Assembly (NCBI RefSeq): GCF_025630775.1
Contig: NZ_JAOSZE010000022.1
Span: 103,703-167,702, forward strand
Origin: Actinoplanes sp. KI2
Lineage (GTDB): Bacteria; Actinomycetota; Actinomycetes; Mycobacteriales; Micromonosporaceae
Reading direction: 5' to 3'
Length of the DNA: 64,000 nucleotides
Below are positions 28,737 to 39,123 of this stretch, piece after piece (position 1 is the first letter of the stretch; the number at the start of each line of letters is the position of its first letter). The position numbers were made by a program, and so were the translations under genes. The notes below the pieces were generated by a model. That model made no database searches and had not been told where the DNA came from. It saw only the letters and a program-made list of their open reading frames with translations.

Positions 28737-29717
28737 TTAGCTCAGGCCGCCGAATAGGGTGGTTACTGAGCCGTCGTCGAAGACTTCGCGGATTGCGCGG
28801 GCCAGGAGCGGGGCGATCGACAGCACCGTGATCTTGTCGAGTCGCTTTTCCGGGGGCAGCGGCAGCGTGTTCGTCACCACCAGCTCCGAGATGCGGCTGT
28901 TCTTCAGCCGCTCGGTCGCCGGGTCGGACAGCAACGCGTGCGTCGAGGCGACAATCACGTCCGCGGCGCCCTCGTCGAACAGGATGTCCGCGGCCTTCGT
29001 GATCGTCCCGCCGGTGTCGATCATGTCGTCGACGATCAGGCACACCCGGCCCTCGACCTCGCCGACCACCCGGTTCGCGACCACCTGGTTGGGCTTCAGC
29101 GGGTCCCGGGTCTTGTGGATGAACGCCAGCGGGCAGCCGCCCAGCCGGTCGGTCCACCGCTCCGCCACCCGCACCCGGCCGGAATCCGGCGCCACCACGG
29201 TCAGCGGCCGGCCCGCGAACTTCCGCTCCACGTGCTCGGCCAGGATGTCCATCGCGAACAGGTGGTCCACCGGCCCGTCGAAGAAGCCCTGGATCTGCGC
29301 CGTGTGCAGGTCCACCGTCAGGATCCGGTTGGCACCCGCCGTCTTCAGCAGGTCGGCCACCAGCCGGGCCGAGATCGGCTCCCGGCCGCGGTGCTTCTTG
29401 TCCTGCCGGGCGTACGGGTAGAACGGCAGCACCACGGTGATCCGCTTCGCCGACCCACGCTTCAACGCGTCGATCATGATGAGCGTCTCCATGACCCACC
29501 GGTTCACGCCCTCCGTCATCGACTGCACGACGAAGGCGTCCGACCCGCGTACCGAATCCTTGAAACGCACGAAGATCTCGCCGTTCGCGAACTCGTACGA
29601 GTCCGACGGCGTCGGCGCCACGCCGAGCACCTGGCCGATCTCCTCCGCCAGCTCCGGGAAGCCCCGGCCGGAGAAAAGCATCAGACTCTTACGGTTCTCC
29701 GCGACGATGCTGCCCAT
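28737..29717 (-). CDS. prs: Ribose-phosphate pyrophosphokinase (PRPP synthase)
   Basis: Makes phosphoribosyl pyrophosphate from ribose-5-phosphate and ATP for nucleotide, His and Trp synthesis. Seen: SLMLFSGRGFPELAEEIG, YEFANGEIFVRF, YPYARQDKKHRGREPISARL, VDLHTAQIQGFFDGPVDHL and the PRPP loop VDDMIDTGGTI. ATG at 29717 gives 326 residues, the family norm; an in-frame GTG at 29753 and ATG at 29789 would add non-conserved residues. It lies 193 bp downstream of glmU, a common gene order in actinomycetes. Confidence 0.96.
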   Translation of the reverse strand: MGSIVAENRKSLMLFSGRGFPELAEEIGQVLGVAPTPSDSYEFANGEIFVRFKDSVRGSDAFVVQSMTEGVNRWVMETLIMIDALKRGSAKRITVVLPFYPYARQDKKHRGREPISARLVADLLKTAGANRILTVDLHTAQIQGFFDGPVDHLFAMDILAEHVERKFAGRPLTVVAPDSGRVRVAERWTDRLGGCPLAFIHKTRDPLKPNQVVANRVVGEVEGRVCLIVDDMIDTGGTITKAADILFDEGAADVIVASTHALLSDPATERLKNSRISELVVTNTLPLPPEKRLDKITVLSIAPLLARAIREVFDDGSVTTLFGGLS

Positions 29718-29910
29718 CGGCTCGCTGCTCCCGTTGGATCGAGGGGGTGTAGTCACCAGAAGTATCCCCCGAGGCCACCCACATGCCATGCCCTCGAGCG
29801 CGCCGGGTGGGATGCCTCACCCCGCCGGTAGCCCCAGCCTTCCCTACGGCACGCCCGGACGCGAGATCATCCGGCTCGGTGGACGCCGCGGTTCGGCCTC
29901 GGACGCCTCG

Positions 29911-31398
29911 TCATTCGGCCTCGGACGCCTCGCCGGCCGCCGCGTCCCGCTCGGCCGCCGCACCCCGCTCGGCCGCCGCCGCACCCCGCTCGGCGGCCGC
30001 CGCCGAGGTGGTGCCCGGCCGGCGCCGGGCCGTCCAGCCCTCCACGTTCCGCTGCTTCGCGCGCGACACACCCAGGTTTCCGGCCGGCACGTCGGTCGCA
30101 ATGGCCGAGCCCGCCGCCACGTACGCCCCCGGCCCGACCTCCACCGGCGCGATCAGCACGGTGTCCGACCCCACGAACGCGGCCTCGCCGATGGTCGTAC
30201 GGCTCTTTCGCACCCCGTCGTAGTTCGCCACGATGGTGCCGGCGCCGACATTCGCCCGCGCGCCGACCGTGGCGTCGCCCACGTACGACAGGTGCGGCAC
30301 CTTCGCGCCCTCGCCGAGCTCGGAGTTCTTCGCCTCGACGAACCCGCCGATCTTCGACTTCCGGCCCAGCCTGGTCCCCGGCCGCAGGTACGAGAACGGA
30401 CCCACCGCCGCCTCCGGCCCGATCTCGGCGCCCACCGCGTGCGCCCTCAGCACCGTCGCGCCGACCCCCACGGACGTGTCGACCAGCGTCGTGTCCGGCC
30501 CGATCACCGCGTGCGCCGCCACCGACGAGGCGCCCTTCAGCTGCGTGTTCTGATCGATCACCGCGTCCGGCTCCAGGGTGACCGTGACATCGATCCACGC
30601 CGTCGCCGGGTCCAGGATCGACACGCCCGACCGCATCCACGCCGTGTTCACCCGGTCGCGCATCAGCGCCCGCAGGTCGGCCAGCTGCGCCCGGTCGTTC
30701 GCGCCCAGGGTCTCGTCGGCATCCGGCGCCACGAACACGCCCACCGGGCTGCCCACCTCGACCAGCAGCGCGAACACGTCGGTCAGGTACTCCTCGCCCT
30801 GGTCGTTGTCGGTGGACAGCTTCCCGAGCGCGGCCCGCAGCGCCGCCACGTCGAACGCGTAGATACCGGCGTTGATCTCCCGGATCTCCCGCTCCGCGGC
30901 CGACGCGTCCCGCTCCTCCACGATCCGCGCCAGGTCACCGCTCGCGTCCCGCACGATCCGGCCCAGCCCGCTCGGGTCGTCCACCGCCGCCGCCAGCACG
31001 GTGGCCGAATGCGCGGCCGACTCATGCGCCGCGATCAGGCCGGCCACCGTCTCCGGTCGCAGCAGCGGCACATCCCCGTTGAGCACCACGACCGTCCCGG
31101 TCGCCTCCGGCACCGCCTCCAGGGCGATCCGCACGGCGTGGCCGGTCCCGTTCTGCACCGCCTGCAGCACCGGCACCGCGGCCGGCGCCACCTCGGCCAG
31201 GTGCTCGCGCACCTGCTCGGCCTGGTGCCCGACCACGACCACCGTCTGCTCGGCCTCGGCCGCTCCCGCCGCCACCAGCACGTGCCCGAGCAGCGTGCGC
31301 CCGAGCAGCGTGTGCAACACCTTGGGGGTGGCGGACTTCATCCGCTTGCCCTCCCCGGCGGCAAGAACGATCACGGTACGACGGGGGGCCTGGCTCAC
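29911..31398 (-). CDS. glmU: Bifunctional GlmU: glucosamine-1-phosphate acetyltransferase / GlcNAc-1-phosphate uridylyltransferase
   Basis: Makes UDP-GlcNAc for peptidoglycan and other glycans. The N-terminal pyrophosphorylase has LAAGEGKRMKSATPKVLH, QNGTGHAV and LNGDVPLL; the C-terminal left-handed beta helix has VGPFSYLRPGTRLG, GNLGVSRAKQRN and the catalytic VEAKNSELGEGAKVPHLSYV. GTG at 31398 has GGAG six nt upstream; ATG at 31410 overlaps this box. The last 30 residues are an Ala/Glu/Arg repeat (AAAERGA units), an extension beyond the enzyme core. Confidence 0.95.
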   Translation of the reverse strand: MSQAPRRTVIVLAAGEGKRMKSATPKVLHTLLGRTLLGHVLVAAGAAEAEQTVVVVGHQAEQVREHLAEVAPAAVPVLQAVQNGTGHAVRIALEAVPEATGTVVVLNGDVPLLRPETVAGLIAAHESAAHSATVLAAAVDDPSGLGRIVRDASGDLARIVEERDASAAEREIREINAGIYAFDVAALRAALGKLSTDNDQGEEYLTDVFALLVEVGSPVGVFVAPDADETLGANDRAQLADLRALMRDRVNTAWMRSGVSILDPATAWIDVTVTLEPDAVIDQNTQLKGASSVAAHAVIGPDTTLVDTSVGVGATVLRAHAVGAEIGPEAAVGPFSYLRPGTRLGRKSKIGGFVEAKNSELGEGAKVPHLSYVGDATVGARANVGAGTIVANYDGVRKSRTTIGEAAFVGSDTVLIAPVEVGPGAYVAAGSAIATDVPAGNLGVSRAKQRNVEGWTARRRPGTTSAAAAERGAAAAERGAAAERDAAAGEASEAE

Positions 31399-31463
31399 GC
31401 GGGACTCCATTGTTCGCTGAGGCACTTTCAACGGCGGTGACGATACAACCGCAGGGCGCATTG

Positions 31464-31534
31464 CTCCCGGAAGAGGATTCGAACCCCTATAAATGGCACC
31501 AAAAGCCACGGTCCTACCATTAGACGATCCGGGA
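31464..31534 (-). tRNA. tRNA-Gln (anticodon TTG)
   Basis: Folds as a 71-nt cloverleaf: acceptor TCCCGGA/TCCGGGA, a D-arm, anticodon stem GTGGC/GCCAT with loop TTTTGGT, and T-arm AGGGG/CCTCT around TTCGAAT. The discriminator is G and CCA is not encoded. It lies 65 bp upstream of glmU, a position known for tRNA-Gln in actinomycetes. Confidence 0.95.
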
Positions 31535-31595
31535 CCTAATTCGGACATTTCCCCGTTGGGCCATGACCTTCAATCACATCCTAGCGGTACGCCAC

Positions 31596-31877
31596 TCATC
31601 GCCTACCGCGGCAATCCCGCCCATCACTCCCTCCACTTCCCGCCGGAGGCGGCCTGACTTGGGCACGTAGCGAATCCGGCGGCCGCACGTTCCGTCTAAC
31701 GATGGACGGCTCGAGTGCCTTCCGGGCACGCGGTCGCCGCGACGCCTCGGCCCGCCCGGTGCCGCGCAACCCATCGGTCAGCGTGCTGTTTCCCACCCGC
31801 AAATACCTCATGAGCTGCGCCCGGGACACACCCGGACCGACGCGCAAATTTGGTTCGGCGATCCCCTTGGAGTCGGG
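31596..31877 (-). pseudogene. Possible remnant of a small helix-turn-helix gene
   Basis: The 459-bp gap between tRNA-Gln and the desaturase contains a minus-strand frame reading PNLRVGPGVSRAQLMRYLRV then GNSTLTDGLRGTG, which looks like a short helix-turn-helix, followed by low-quality sequence rich in Arg and Pro. It has no in-frame start next to it; the ATG at 31881, directly after GGAGG, is in another frame by one base. This would fit a gene broken just after its start, but it may be chance. Confidence 0.25.
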
Positions 31878-31889
31878 ACATCCTCCGGC

Positions 31890-31925
31890 TACGGTGGCGT
31901 AAGTTACGGTGACGTAGGCGTAAGT
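31890..31925. promoter_or_regulatory. Repeated motifs in the desaturase promoter
   Basis: TACGGTGGCGTA (31890-31901) and TACGGTGACGTA (31905-31916) are tandem with a 15-bp period, and GGCGTAAGT occurs twice 21 bp apart (31896 and 31917). They lie about 70-100 bp before the desaturase start, among otherwise AT-richer sequence (GTAAGTAATTGATC). A regulator binding site is likely; the TetR protein at 32992 is the obvious candidate by position only. Confidence 0.4.
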
Positions 31926-31993
31926 AATTGATCTCCTCCGGCGCCGAGCTCCCCCCAGATCGACCAGCCGCCCCCCAAGTTCAGTGAGGTGCC

Positions 31994-32941
31994 ATGACAA
32001 CCACCGCCGAGGCCGCACCCAACGCCGGTCCCAAGCCGCTCACCGAGGGCCCGCAGGCCCGGGGTGTCCTCATCGCCCTGTACGCGTTCGTGGTCATCCC
32101 GTTCCTGGCCGTCCTGGCTGCCGTCCCGGTCGCCTGGGGTGGCTGGCTGTCCTGGACCGACATCGCCATCGGCGCCGTCTTCTACGTGGTGTCCGGCCTG
32201 GGCATCACGGTCGGCTTCCACCGGTACTTCACGCACGGCTCGTTCAAGGCGAAGCGCTGGCTGCGGGTCGCCCTGGCGGTGGCCGGCTCACTGGCGATCG
32301 AGGGGAACATCATCCAGTGGGTGGCCGACCACCGGCGGCACCACATGTTCAGCGACCAGGAGGGTGACCCGCACTCGCCGTGGCGGTACGGCACGGGTTA
32401 CTGGGCGCTCACCAAGGGCCTCTGGTTCGCGCACATGGGGTGGATGTTCAGCCGCGAGCTGTCGAACCGGGAGCGGTTCGCGCCGGACCTGCTGGCCGAC
32501 GAGGACATCGACCGGGTGGACAAGGCCTTCCCGGCGCTCGTGATCTTCTCGACCCTCGGGCCGGCCCTGATCGGTGGCCTGGTGACCTGGTCCTGGCAGG
32601 GCGCGCTGACCGCGTTCTTCTGGGCCGGCATCGTGCGGATCGGCCTGCTGCACCACATCACGTGGTCGATCAACTCGGTGTGTCACGTGTACGGCGAGCG
32701 CCCCTTCGAGGTGCGCAACGGGGACAAGGCCTCGAACTTCTGGCCGCTCGCGCTGGTGTCGTTCGGGGAGAGCTGGCACAACCTGCACCACGCGGATCCG
32801 ACCTGCGCCCGGCACGGTGTGCTGCGCGGTCAGATCGACATCTCGGCCCGGGTGATCTGGCTTTTCGAGAAGACGGGCGCGGCCTGGGCGGTCAAGTGGC
32901 CGAACCACGAACGGCTCGCCGCGAAGATGACCAAGGCGTGA
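31994..32941 (+). CDS. Acyl-CoA delta-9-type fatty acid desaturase
   Basis: Membrane di-iron enzyme that introduces a double bond into an acyl chain using O2 and reductant. The three histidine boxes are present: HRYFTH (about residue 76), HRRHH (about 113) and HNLHH (about 262), with four hydrophobic segments between. 315 residues, the length of DesC/stearoyl-CoA desaturases. ATG preceded by GAGGTGCC. The TetR gene 50 bp downstream on the same strand is likely to control membrane-lipid unsaturation. Confidence 0.93.
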   Translation: MTTTAEAAPNAGPKPLTEGPQARGVLIALYAFVVIPFLAVLAAVPVAWGGWLSWTDIAIGAVFYVVSGLGITVGFHRYFTHGSFKAKRWLRVALAVAGSLAIEGNIIQWVADHRRHHMFSDQEGDPHSPWRYGTGYWALTKGLWFAHMGWMFSRELSNRERFAPDLLADEDIDRVDKAFPALVIFSTLGPALIGGLVTWSWQGALTAFFWAGIVRIGLLHHITWSINSVCHVYGERPFEVRNGDKASNFWPLALVSFGESWHNLHHADPTCARHGVLRGQIDISARVIWLFEKTGAAWAVKWPNHERLAAKMTKA

Positions 32942-32991
32942 CGGCGGCCACGGGGGAGATGGACAAAGGGCACACCTGGCAGGATGTCCAG

Positions 32992-33675
32992 GTGACCGAT
33001 TCCGGCGACAGCAGCGGCGACCAGCCTCGTGTGCGGCGGCAGCGGCCGGCGGCGACCCCTCCCCGGGTCCGCATGTCGGCCGCGCAGCGGCGGGAACAGC
33101 TGATCGCGATCGGCCGGCAGCTGTTTGCCGAGCGTGGCTTCGACGCGACCAGCGTCGAGGAGGTCGCGGCCCGGGCGAAGGTGTCGAAGCCGGTGGTGTA
33201 CGAGCACTTCGGCGGCAAGGAGGGGCTGTACGCGGTCGTCGTCGACCGCGAGGTGCGCTCCCTGCTCGACCGGATCGCCGCGGCGCTGACCGCGGGGCAT
33301 CCACGGGAGTTGCTGGAGCAGGCGGCGCTGGCCCTGCTCGACTACATCGAGGACGAGCCGCACGGTTTCCGGGTGCTGGTCCGCGAGTCACCGGTGCTGT
33401 CCCCGGCGGGAAACTTCTCCAGCGTCATGAACGACGTGGCGCACCAGGTGGAGCACATCCTGGGCGACGAGTTCAAGCGCCGCGGCCTGGACCCGAAGTT
33501 CGCGGAGCTGTATTCGCAGGCGCTGGTCGGGATGGTGGCGCTGGTCGGCCAGTGGTGGCGGGAGGCGCGGAAGCCGAAGAAGGAGATGGTGGCCGCCCAC
33601 CTGGTGAACCTGGCGTGGAACGGCCTGTCCCATCTCGAGCCGAAGCCCACCCTGCTGACCCGCAAGACGCGTTGA
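32992..33675 (+). CDS. TetR-family regulator next to the desaturase
   Basis: A 227-residue repressor-type protein: a basic N-terminal extension of about 35 residues, then the TetR helix-turn-helix (GFDATSVEEVAARAKVSKPV followed by VYEHFGGKEGLYAVVV) and an alpha-helical ligand domain. GTG at 32992 follows AGGATGTCCAG; ATG at 32959 sits directly on a GGGGGAG box and has no spacing. It shares a strand with the desaturase and might sense acyl-CoA, as FadR/DesT-type TetR proteins do; that is inference from position. Confidence 0.88.
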   Translation: MTDSGDSSGDQPRVRRQRPAATPPRVRMSAAQRREQLIAIGRQLFAERGFDATSVEEVAARAKVSKPVVYEHFGGKEGLYAVVVDREVRSLLDRIAAALTAGHPRELLEQAALALLDYIEDEPHGFRVLVRESPVLSPAGNFSSVMNDVAHQVEHILGDEFKRRGLDPKFAELYSQALVGMVALVGQWWREARKPKKEMVAAHLVNLAWNGLSHLEPKPTLLTRKTR

Positions 33676-33699
33676 CGGCCGCAGTCAGCGGCGCCTGAG

Positions 33700-34161
33700 T
33701 CAGCGGGGGTTGTGCGCCGCCGCTGCCTCGGCGTCGGCGGCGTCGCGGCTGCCGACCTTCGCGTACAGGCCGGCGGTGAGCGTGACCAGCCCGAGGACGA
33801 TGGTCACGATCACGTTGATCATCGAGGCGTGCAGGACGTTGGCGTCGGTCTGGATGAACGCCATCACCAGCACGCTGACGCCGCACAGCCCCCAGCCGAG
33901 GACGATCGCGACCCGGTGCAGCAGGTTGCCGCCGAGCAGCACGACGCCGAGCAGCACGAGGCCGACGATCGCGTAGAGCCAGGCGGAGGCGGGGTTGACC
34001 CGCAGCCCGAGCGACCAGTCGCCGCCCTCCCGGTAGAAGAACGGGTCACCCCACGTCTTCGCGATGCCGATGATGCCGACCAGCGCGAAGTAGAGGCCGG
34101 CGAGGCCCGCCAGGAGGCGGTAGACCTGACGCAGGTGGTGATTGACCGGGTAGTGCGCCAT
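33700..34161 (-). CDS. DUF4383 membrane protein (second of a pair)
   Basis: A 153-residue membrane protein with four hydrophobic segments. It begins MAHYPVNHHLRQVYRLLAGL, the DUF4383 pattern, and contains GIIGIAKTWGDPFF. Function unknown. It overlaps the stop of its paralogue at 34161 by one base (TGATG). The two proteins share start, length and segment layout. Confidence 0.85.
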   Translation of the reverse strand: MAHYPVNHHLRQVYRLLAGLAGLYFALVGIIGIAKTWGDPFFYREGGDWSLGLRVNPASAWLYAIVGLVLLGVVLLGGNLLHRVAIVLGWGLCGVSVLVMAFIQTDANVLHASMINVIVTIVLGLVTLTAGLYAKVGSRDAADAEAAAAHNPR

Positions 34162-34622
34162 CAGGCCGCGCGCCCCTCCCGGACCTGACGCGGCGCGCCG
34201 GCCTCCCCGGCGGGCGCGACCTTGCTGTAGAGGCTCGAGGTGATCAGCGCCAGGCCCACGATGTAGGTGACGACCACCGTGTGGATGTCCTGCCCGAAGA
34301 TGTTGGCGTCGGTGCGGCTGAACGCGAGGCCGAAGGTGCCGAGGACGAGCAGGCCCCAGCCGAAGTACTTGTTCACGGCGGTGTCGACGTTGCGGCCGAT
34401 CGCGGTGGCGATGAGCACGATGACGCCGACGGCCAGCATGATGATCGACAGCAGCGTGTTGGTGCCCTGGCCGAGGACGGTCTTGTCGTTGGCGCCGGTG
34501 AGCTCCTCGCCGGAGGTCCGGATCAGGCCGACGATCCCGAACACGACCAGGTAGGCGCCGGCGAGGAAGCCGACGACGCGGTACAGCGGCCGCAGCGGGT
34601 GGTTGACGGGGTTGTGCGCCAT
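34161..34622 (-). CDS. DUF4383 membrane protein (first of a pair)
   Basis: A 153-residue paralogue of the adjacent gene with the same start pattern (MAHNPVNHPLRPLYRVVGFL), four hydrophobic segments, and conserved TDANIFGQ matching TDANVLHA in the partner. ATG at 34622 is chosen over the longer frame (34694) because the paralogue begins at the same residue. Function unknown; the tandem arrangement suggests duplication. Confidence 0.85.
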   Translation of the reverse strand: MAHNPVNHPLRPLYRVVGFLAGAYLVVFGIVGLIRTSGEELTGANDKTVLGQGTNTLLSIIMLAVGVIVLIATAIGRNVDTAVNKYFGWGLLVLGTFGLAFSRTDANIFGQDIHTVVVTYIVGLALITSSLYSKVAPAGEAGAPRQVREGRAA

Positions 34623-34702
34623 GGTGTCCGTCTCCAAGCTCAGGTGTTGTCCAGGCCGATTCTGGCGTATCCCGCTGAAGCGGCGCAGCCACACCCCCCG
34701 GA

Positions 34703-36505
<1,803 letters not shown>

Positions 36506-36616
36506 GATGGAACTACGTTACCCGCGCCGCCGTCGCCGCCCCGCGCCCGGTCGCGCTCAGGGGGGAGCCACGGCCAAACGACCCGCGCCGCCGACACCGA
36601 GCCGGCTGGATTGCGG

Positions 36617-37564
36617 CTAAGTGACCCGGGCTCCGGGCATGGGGCCGCGGGCGGCCAGCGCCTCGCGGCAGACGCCGGCGGCGTTGATGTCGGCGGCCAA
36701 CCGCTCGGCGTGCGCAGCGTCGGACGCCAGGAACACGCACGTCGGCCCGGACCCGGAGACCAGGCCGGCCACGGCGCCGGCCGCGCGGCCCGCCTCCAGC
36801 ACGGCGGTCAGCTCGGGGCGCAGCGCGATGGCGGCCGGCTGCAGGTCGTTGCCGAGAGCCGCGCCGAGCACCGCCGGGTCGCGCTGGCGCAGCGCGGCCA
36901 TCAGATCGTCGGCGCCGGCCAGCGCCTTGGGCGGGAACGGGCTCTCCCGCAGGCCGTCGAGCTTCGCGTACACCTCGGGGGTGGACAGGCCGCCGTCGGC
37001 GAGCGCGACGACCCAGTGCCAGGTGGTGGGCCGGGCCAGGATGGGGCTGACCGCCTCGCCGTGCCCGGTGCCCAGGGCGGTACCGCCGTGCAGCAGGAAC
37101 GGCACGTCCGACCCGAGGGTCGCGCCCACCTCGGCCAGCTCGTCACGGGACATCCCGGTGCCCCAGAGCAGGTCACAGGCGATCAGCGCGGCGGCCGCGT
37201 CGGCGCTGCCCCCGGCCAGCCCGGCGGCGAGCGGGATCGATTTGCGCAGATGCAGCCGGGCGTGCGCCGGCACCCGGGTGCGCGCCGCCAAGGCCCGCGC
37301 CGCCCGGATGATCAGGTTGCTCTCGTCGAGCGCGAGCGACCCGGCGCCCTCGCCCTCCATGGTCAGCGCGAGCGTGTCGCCCGGCCGGGCGGTGAGCTCG
37401 TCGAACAGGCTGATCGCGTGATAGACGGTGTTCAGCTCGTGAAACCCGTCGGGCCGCAGCGGACCCACCCCGAGATGCAGGTTGATCTTGGCCGGCACCC
37501 GCACTCGCACCGGCCCACTGTGCCGGCGCGGCTCGTCGTCGTCCGGCCCCCACGCCTCCGTCAC
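36617..37564 (-). CDS. ispE: 4-diphosphocytidyl-2-C-methyl-D-erythritol kinase
   Basis: ATP-dependent step of the MEP isoprenoid pathway. The 315-residue GHMP kinase has RVPAKINLHLGVGPLRPDGF, HAISLFDELTA, the ATP-binding PLAAGLAGGSADAAAAL and GSGPTCVFLA. GTG at 37564 overlaps the stop of the small upstream gene as GTGA, so it is probably translationally coupled to that gene and rsmA. Confidence 0.95.
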   Translation of the reverse strand: MTEAWGPDDDEPRRHSGPVRVRVPAKINLHLGVGPLRPDGFHELNTVYHAISLFDELTARPGDTLALTMEGEGAGSLALDESNLIIRAARALAARTRVPAHARLHLRKSIPLAAGLAGGSADAAAALIACDLLWGTGMSRDELAEVGATLGSDVPFLLHGGTALGTGHGEAVSPILARPTTWHWVVALADGGLSTPEVYAKLDGLRESPFPPKALAGADDLMAALRQRDPAVLGAALGNDLQPAAIALRPELTAVLEAGRAAGAVAGLVSGSGPTCVFLASDAAHAERLAADINAAGVCREALAARGPMPGARVT

Positions 37565-37731
37565 GGAGCAGTCTCCCGAATCGGCACCTCGATGGCGAAC
37601 GGCTTGCTCAAGCGCTGCACCTCATCGGAATCACCGGCCGGCTCGTAGCCGCCGTCCACCAAGCCGTAGGCGTGCACGTGCCGCATCGGGTCGGGGGTCC
37701 ACATGACGTGCTGGGTTGACTCGGCGGTCAT
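37561..37731 (-). CDS. 56-residue coupled gene between rsmA and ispE, possible Uma2 C-terminal fragment
   Basis: A short frame reading MTAESTQHVMWTPDPMRHVH then AYGLVDGGYEP...LSKPFAIEVPI. Its ATG overlaps the rsmA stop (ATGA) and its stop overlaps the ispE GTG (GTGA), an arrangement hard to get by chance. The second half resembles the C-terminus of Uma2-family nucleases (a strand, GGYE, then PF-IEVPI), but the catalytic core is absent. It could be a relic retained to keep translational coupling, or a small protein of its own. Confidence 0.6.
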   Translation of the reverse strand: MTAESTQHVMWTPDPMRHVHAYGLVDGGYEPAGDSDEVQRLSKPFAIEVPIRETAP

Positions 37732-38618
37732 GTGTCCACCTCCTCGGGCTGTCTGCCGGACGCGCTGAGCTTACCGCCGACGCCCGACGGTTTTGCCGCG
37801 GCGGCTATCTCGGCGAACTGGGCCACGGTCAGCGATTCGCCCCGGGCTTGCGGCGCTATCCCGGCCGCCACCAGTACCTTTTCCGCCTGCTGCGGCCCGC
37901 CCGCCCAGCCGGCCAGCGCCGCCCGCAACGTCTTGCGCCGCTGGGCGAACGCCGCGTCCACCACCGCGAAGACGTCAGACCGGTCGATGTCCGCCCTGGG
38001 TGGGGTGCGCCGGAGGAACGCCACGAGTCCGGAATCCACGTTGGGCACCGGCCAGAACACCGCCGGCGGCACCTTCCCGGCCGGCCGGGCGTCCGCGTAC
38101 CAGGCGAGCTTCACCGACGGCACCCCGTACACCTTGGAGCCCGGCCCCGCGGTGAGCCGATCGGCGACCTCCTTCTGCACCATCACCAGGCCGCCGCGCA
38201 GCGTCGGCAACCCGGCCAGCAGGTGCAGCACCACCGGCACCGCCACGTTGTACGGCAGGTTGGCCACCAGCATGGTCGGCGCCGGGTCGAAATCCGCGGC
38301 GCCGACCCGCATCGCGTCGGCCGGGTGCACGGTCAGGTTGGGCGCCGCCACCGTCTCGGGCAGCGCCGCGGCGAGCCTCGGGTCGATCTCCACGGCGTGT
38401 ACGTGCCGGACCGCGCCGACCAGGCCGAGCGTGAGCGAGCCGAGCCCGGGCCCGACCTCGAGCGCGACGTCGTCGGGGCGCAGACCGGCGGCGGCCACGA
38501 TGCGGCGGATCGTGTTCGGGTCGTGCAGGAAGTTCTGGCCGAGCTTCTTGGTCGGCGACACGCCGAGGCGGGTCGCGAGCTCCCGGATCTCCGCCGGGCC
38601 GAGCAGTGCGTCAGCCAT
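37728..38618 (-). CDS. rsmA: 16S rRNA (adenine1518-N6/adenine1519-N6)-dimethyltransferase
   Basis: Dimethylates two adenines at the 3' end of 16S rRNA. 296 residues with KKLGQNFLHDPNTIRRIV, the SAM motif LEVGPGLGSLTLGL, and the target-base motif NLPYNVAVPV. ATG at 38618 (MADALLGPAEIREL) fits the family; the 28-codon extension to 38702 would overlap the divergent gene and is rejected. It is followed by overlapping small gene and ispE. Confidence 0.95.
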   Translation of the reverse strand: MADALLGPAEIRELATRLGVSPTKKLGQNFLHDPNTIRRIVAAAGLRPDDVALEVGPGLGSLTLGLVGAVRHVHAVEIDPRLAAALPETVAAPNLTVHPADAMRVGAADFDPAPTMLVANLPYNVAVPVVLHLLAGLPTLRGGLVMVQKEVADRLTAGPGSKVYGVPSVKLAWYADARPAGKVPPAVFWPVPNVDSGLVAFLRRTPPRADIDRSDVFAVVDAAFAQRRKTLRAALAGWAGGPQQAEKVLVAAGIAPQARGESLTVAQFAEIAAAAKPSGVGGKLSASGRQPEEVDT

Positions 38619-38678
38619 GAGGTCAGAGCCTACGGCCGAGGGCGGGCGGGCCCGGCCGCGACGGGGTAGAAAGCAGGA

Positions 38679-39104
38679 ATGAGCGAGTTGCTCGAGCTGC
38701 ATGGGGTGATCGAGGCGCCACCGGACCGGGTGGCCGAGGTGCTGCTCGACGTGCGCCCGGGCGGCCGCTCGCCGATCGCGGCCCGCGGCGAGCTGGCCGA
38801 GACCGACCCCGGCGACGACTTCGTGGTGACCCGGGACGGCAGCCGGCTGACCGTGTCGGTCGACCGCGCCCGGCGCACGGTCGCCTTACAGGGCGAGTGG
38901 TGGTACCGCGGGGTCACCTCGGTCGAGGCCGACCCGCGCGGCAGCCGGGTGGTGCACCGCATCTTCAACGTGGCGCCGAGCCACGGCTGGGCGGTGCGCT
39001 TCGTCTCCCGGGGCCCGCTGAACGCGGCGCCGGGGACGTTCGCCGAGCTGATGCGCGGCCTCGGCGAGCTCCTCGGCGCGGCGGCCTGGGTGGAGGACGA
39101 CTGA
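38679..39104 (+). CDS. SRPBCC/START-like hypothetical protein
   Basis: A 141-residue soluble protein. HGVIEAPPDRVAEVLLDV at the N-terminus, a run of beta strands (LTVSVDRARRTVALQGEWWY) and a C-terminal helix (FAELMRGLGELLGAAAW) fit the SRPBCC ligand-binding fold. Ligand and role are unknown. It is divergent from rsmA and convergent with tatD, standing alone between two conserved genes. Confidence 0.7.
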   Translation: MSELLELHGVIEAPPDRVAEVLLDVRPGGRSPIAARGELAETDPGDDFVVTRDGSRLTVSVDRARRTVALQGEWWYRGVTSVEADPRGSRVVHRIFNVAPSHGWAVRFVSRGPLNAAPGTFAELMRGLGELLGAAAWVEDD

Positions 39105-39123
39105 CGCCGAGGGCCAAAGAGGA

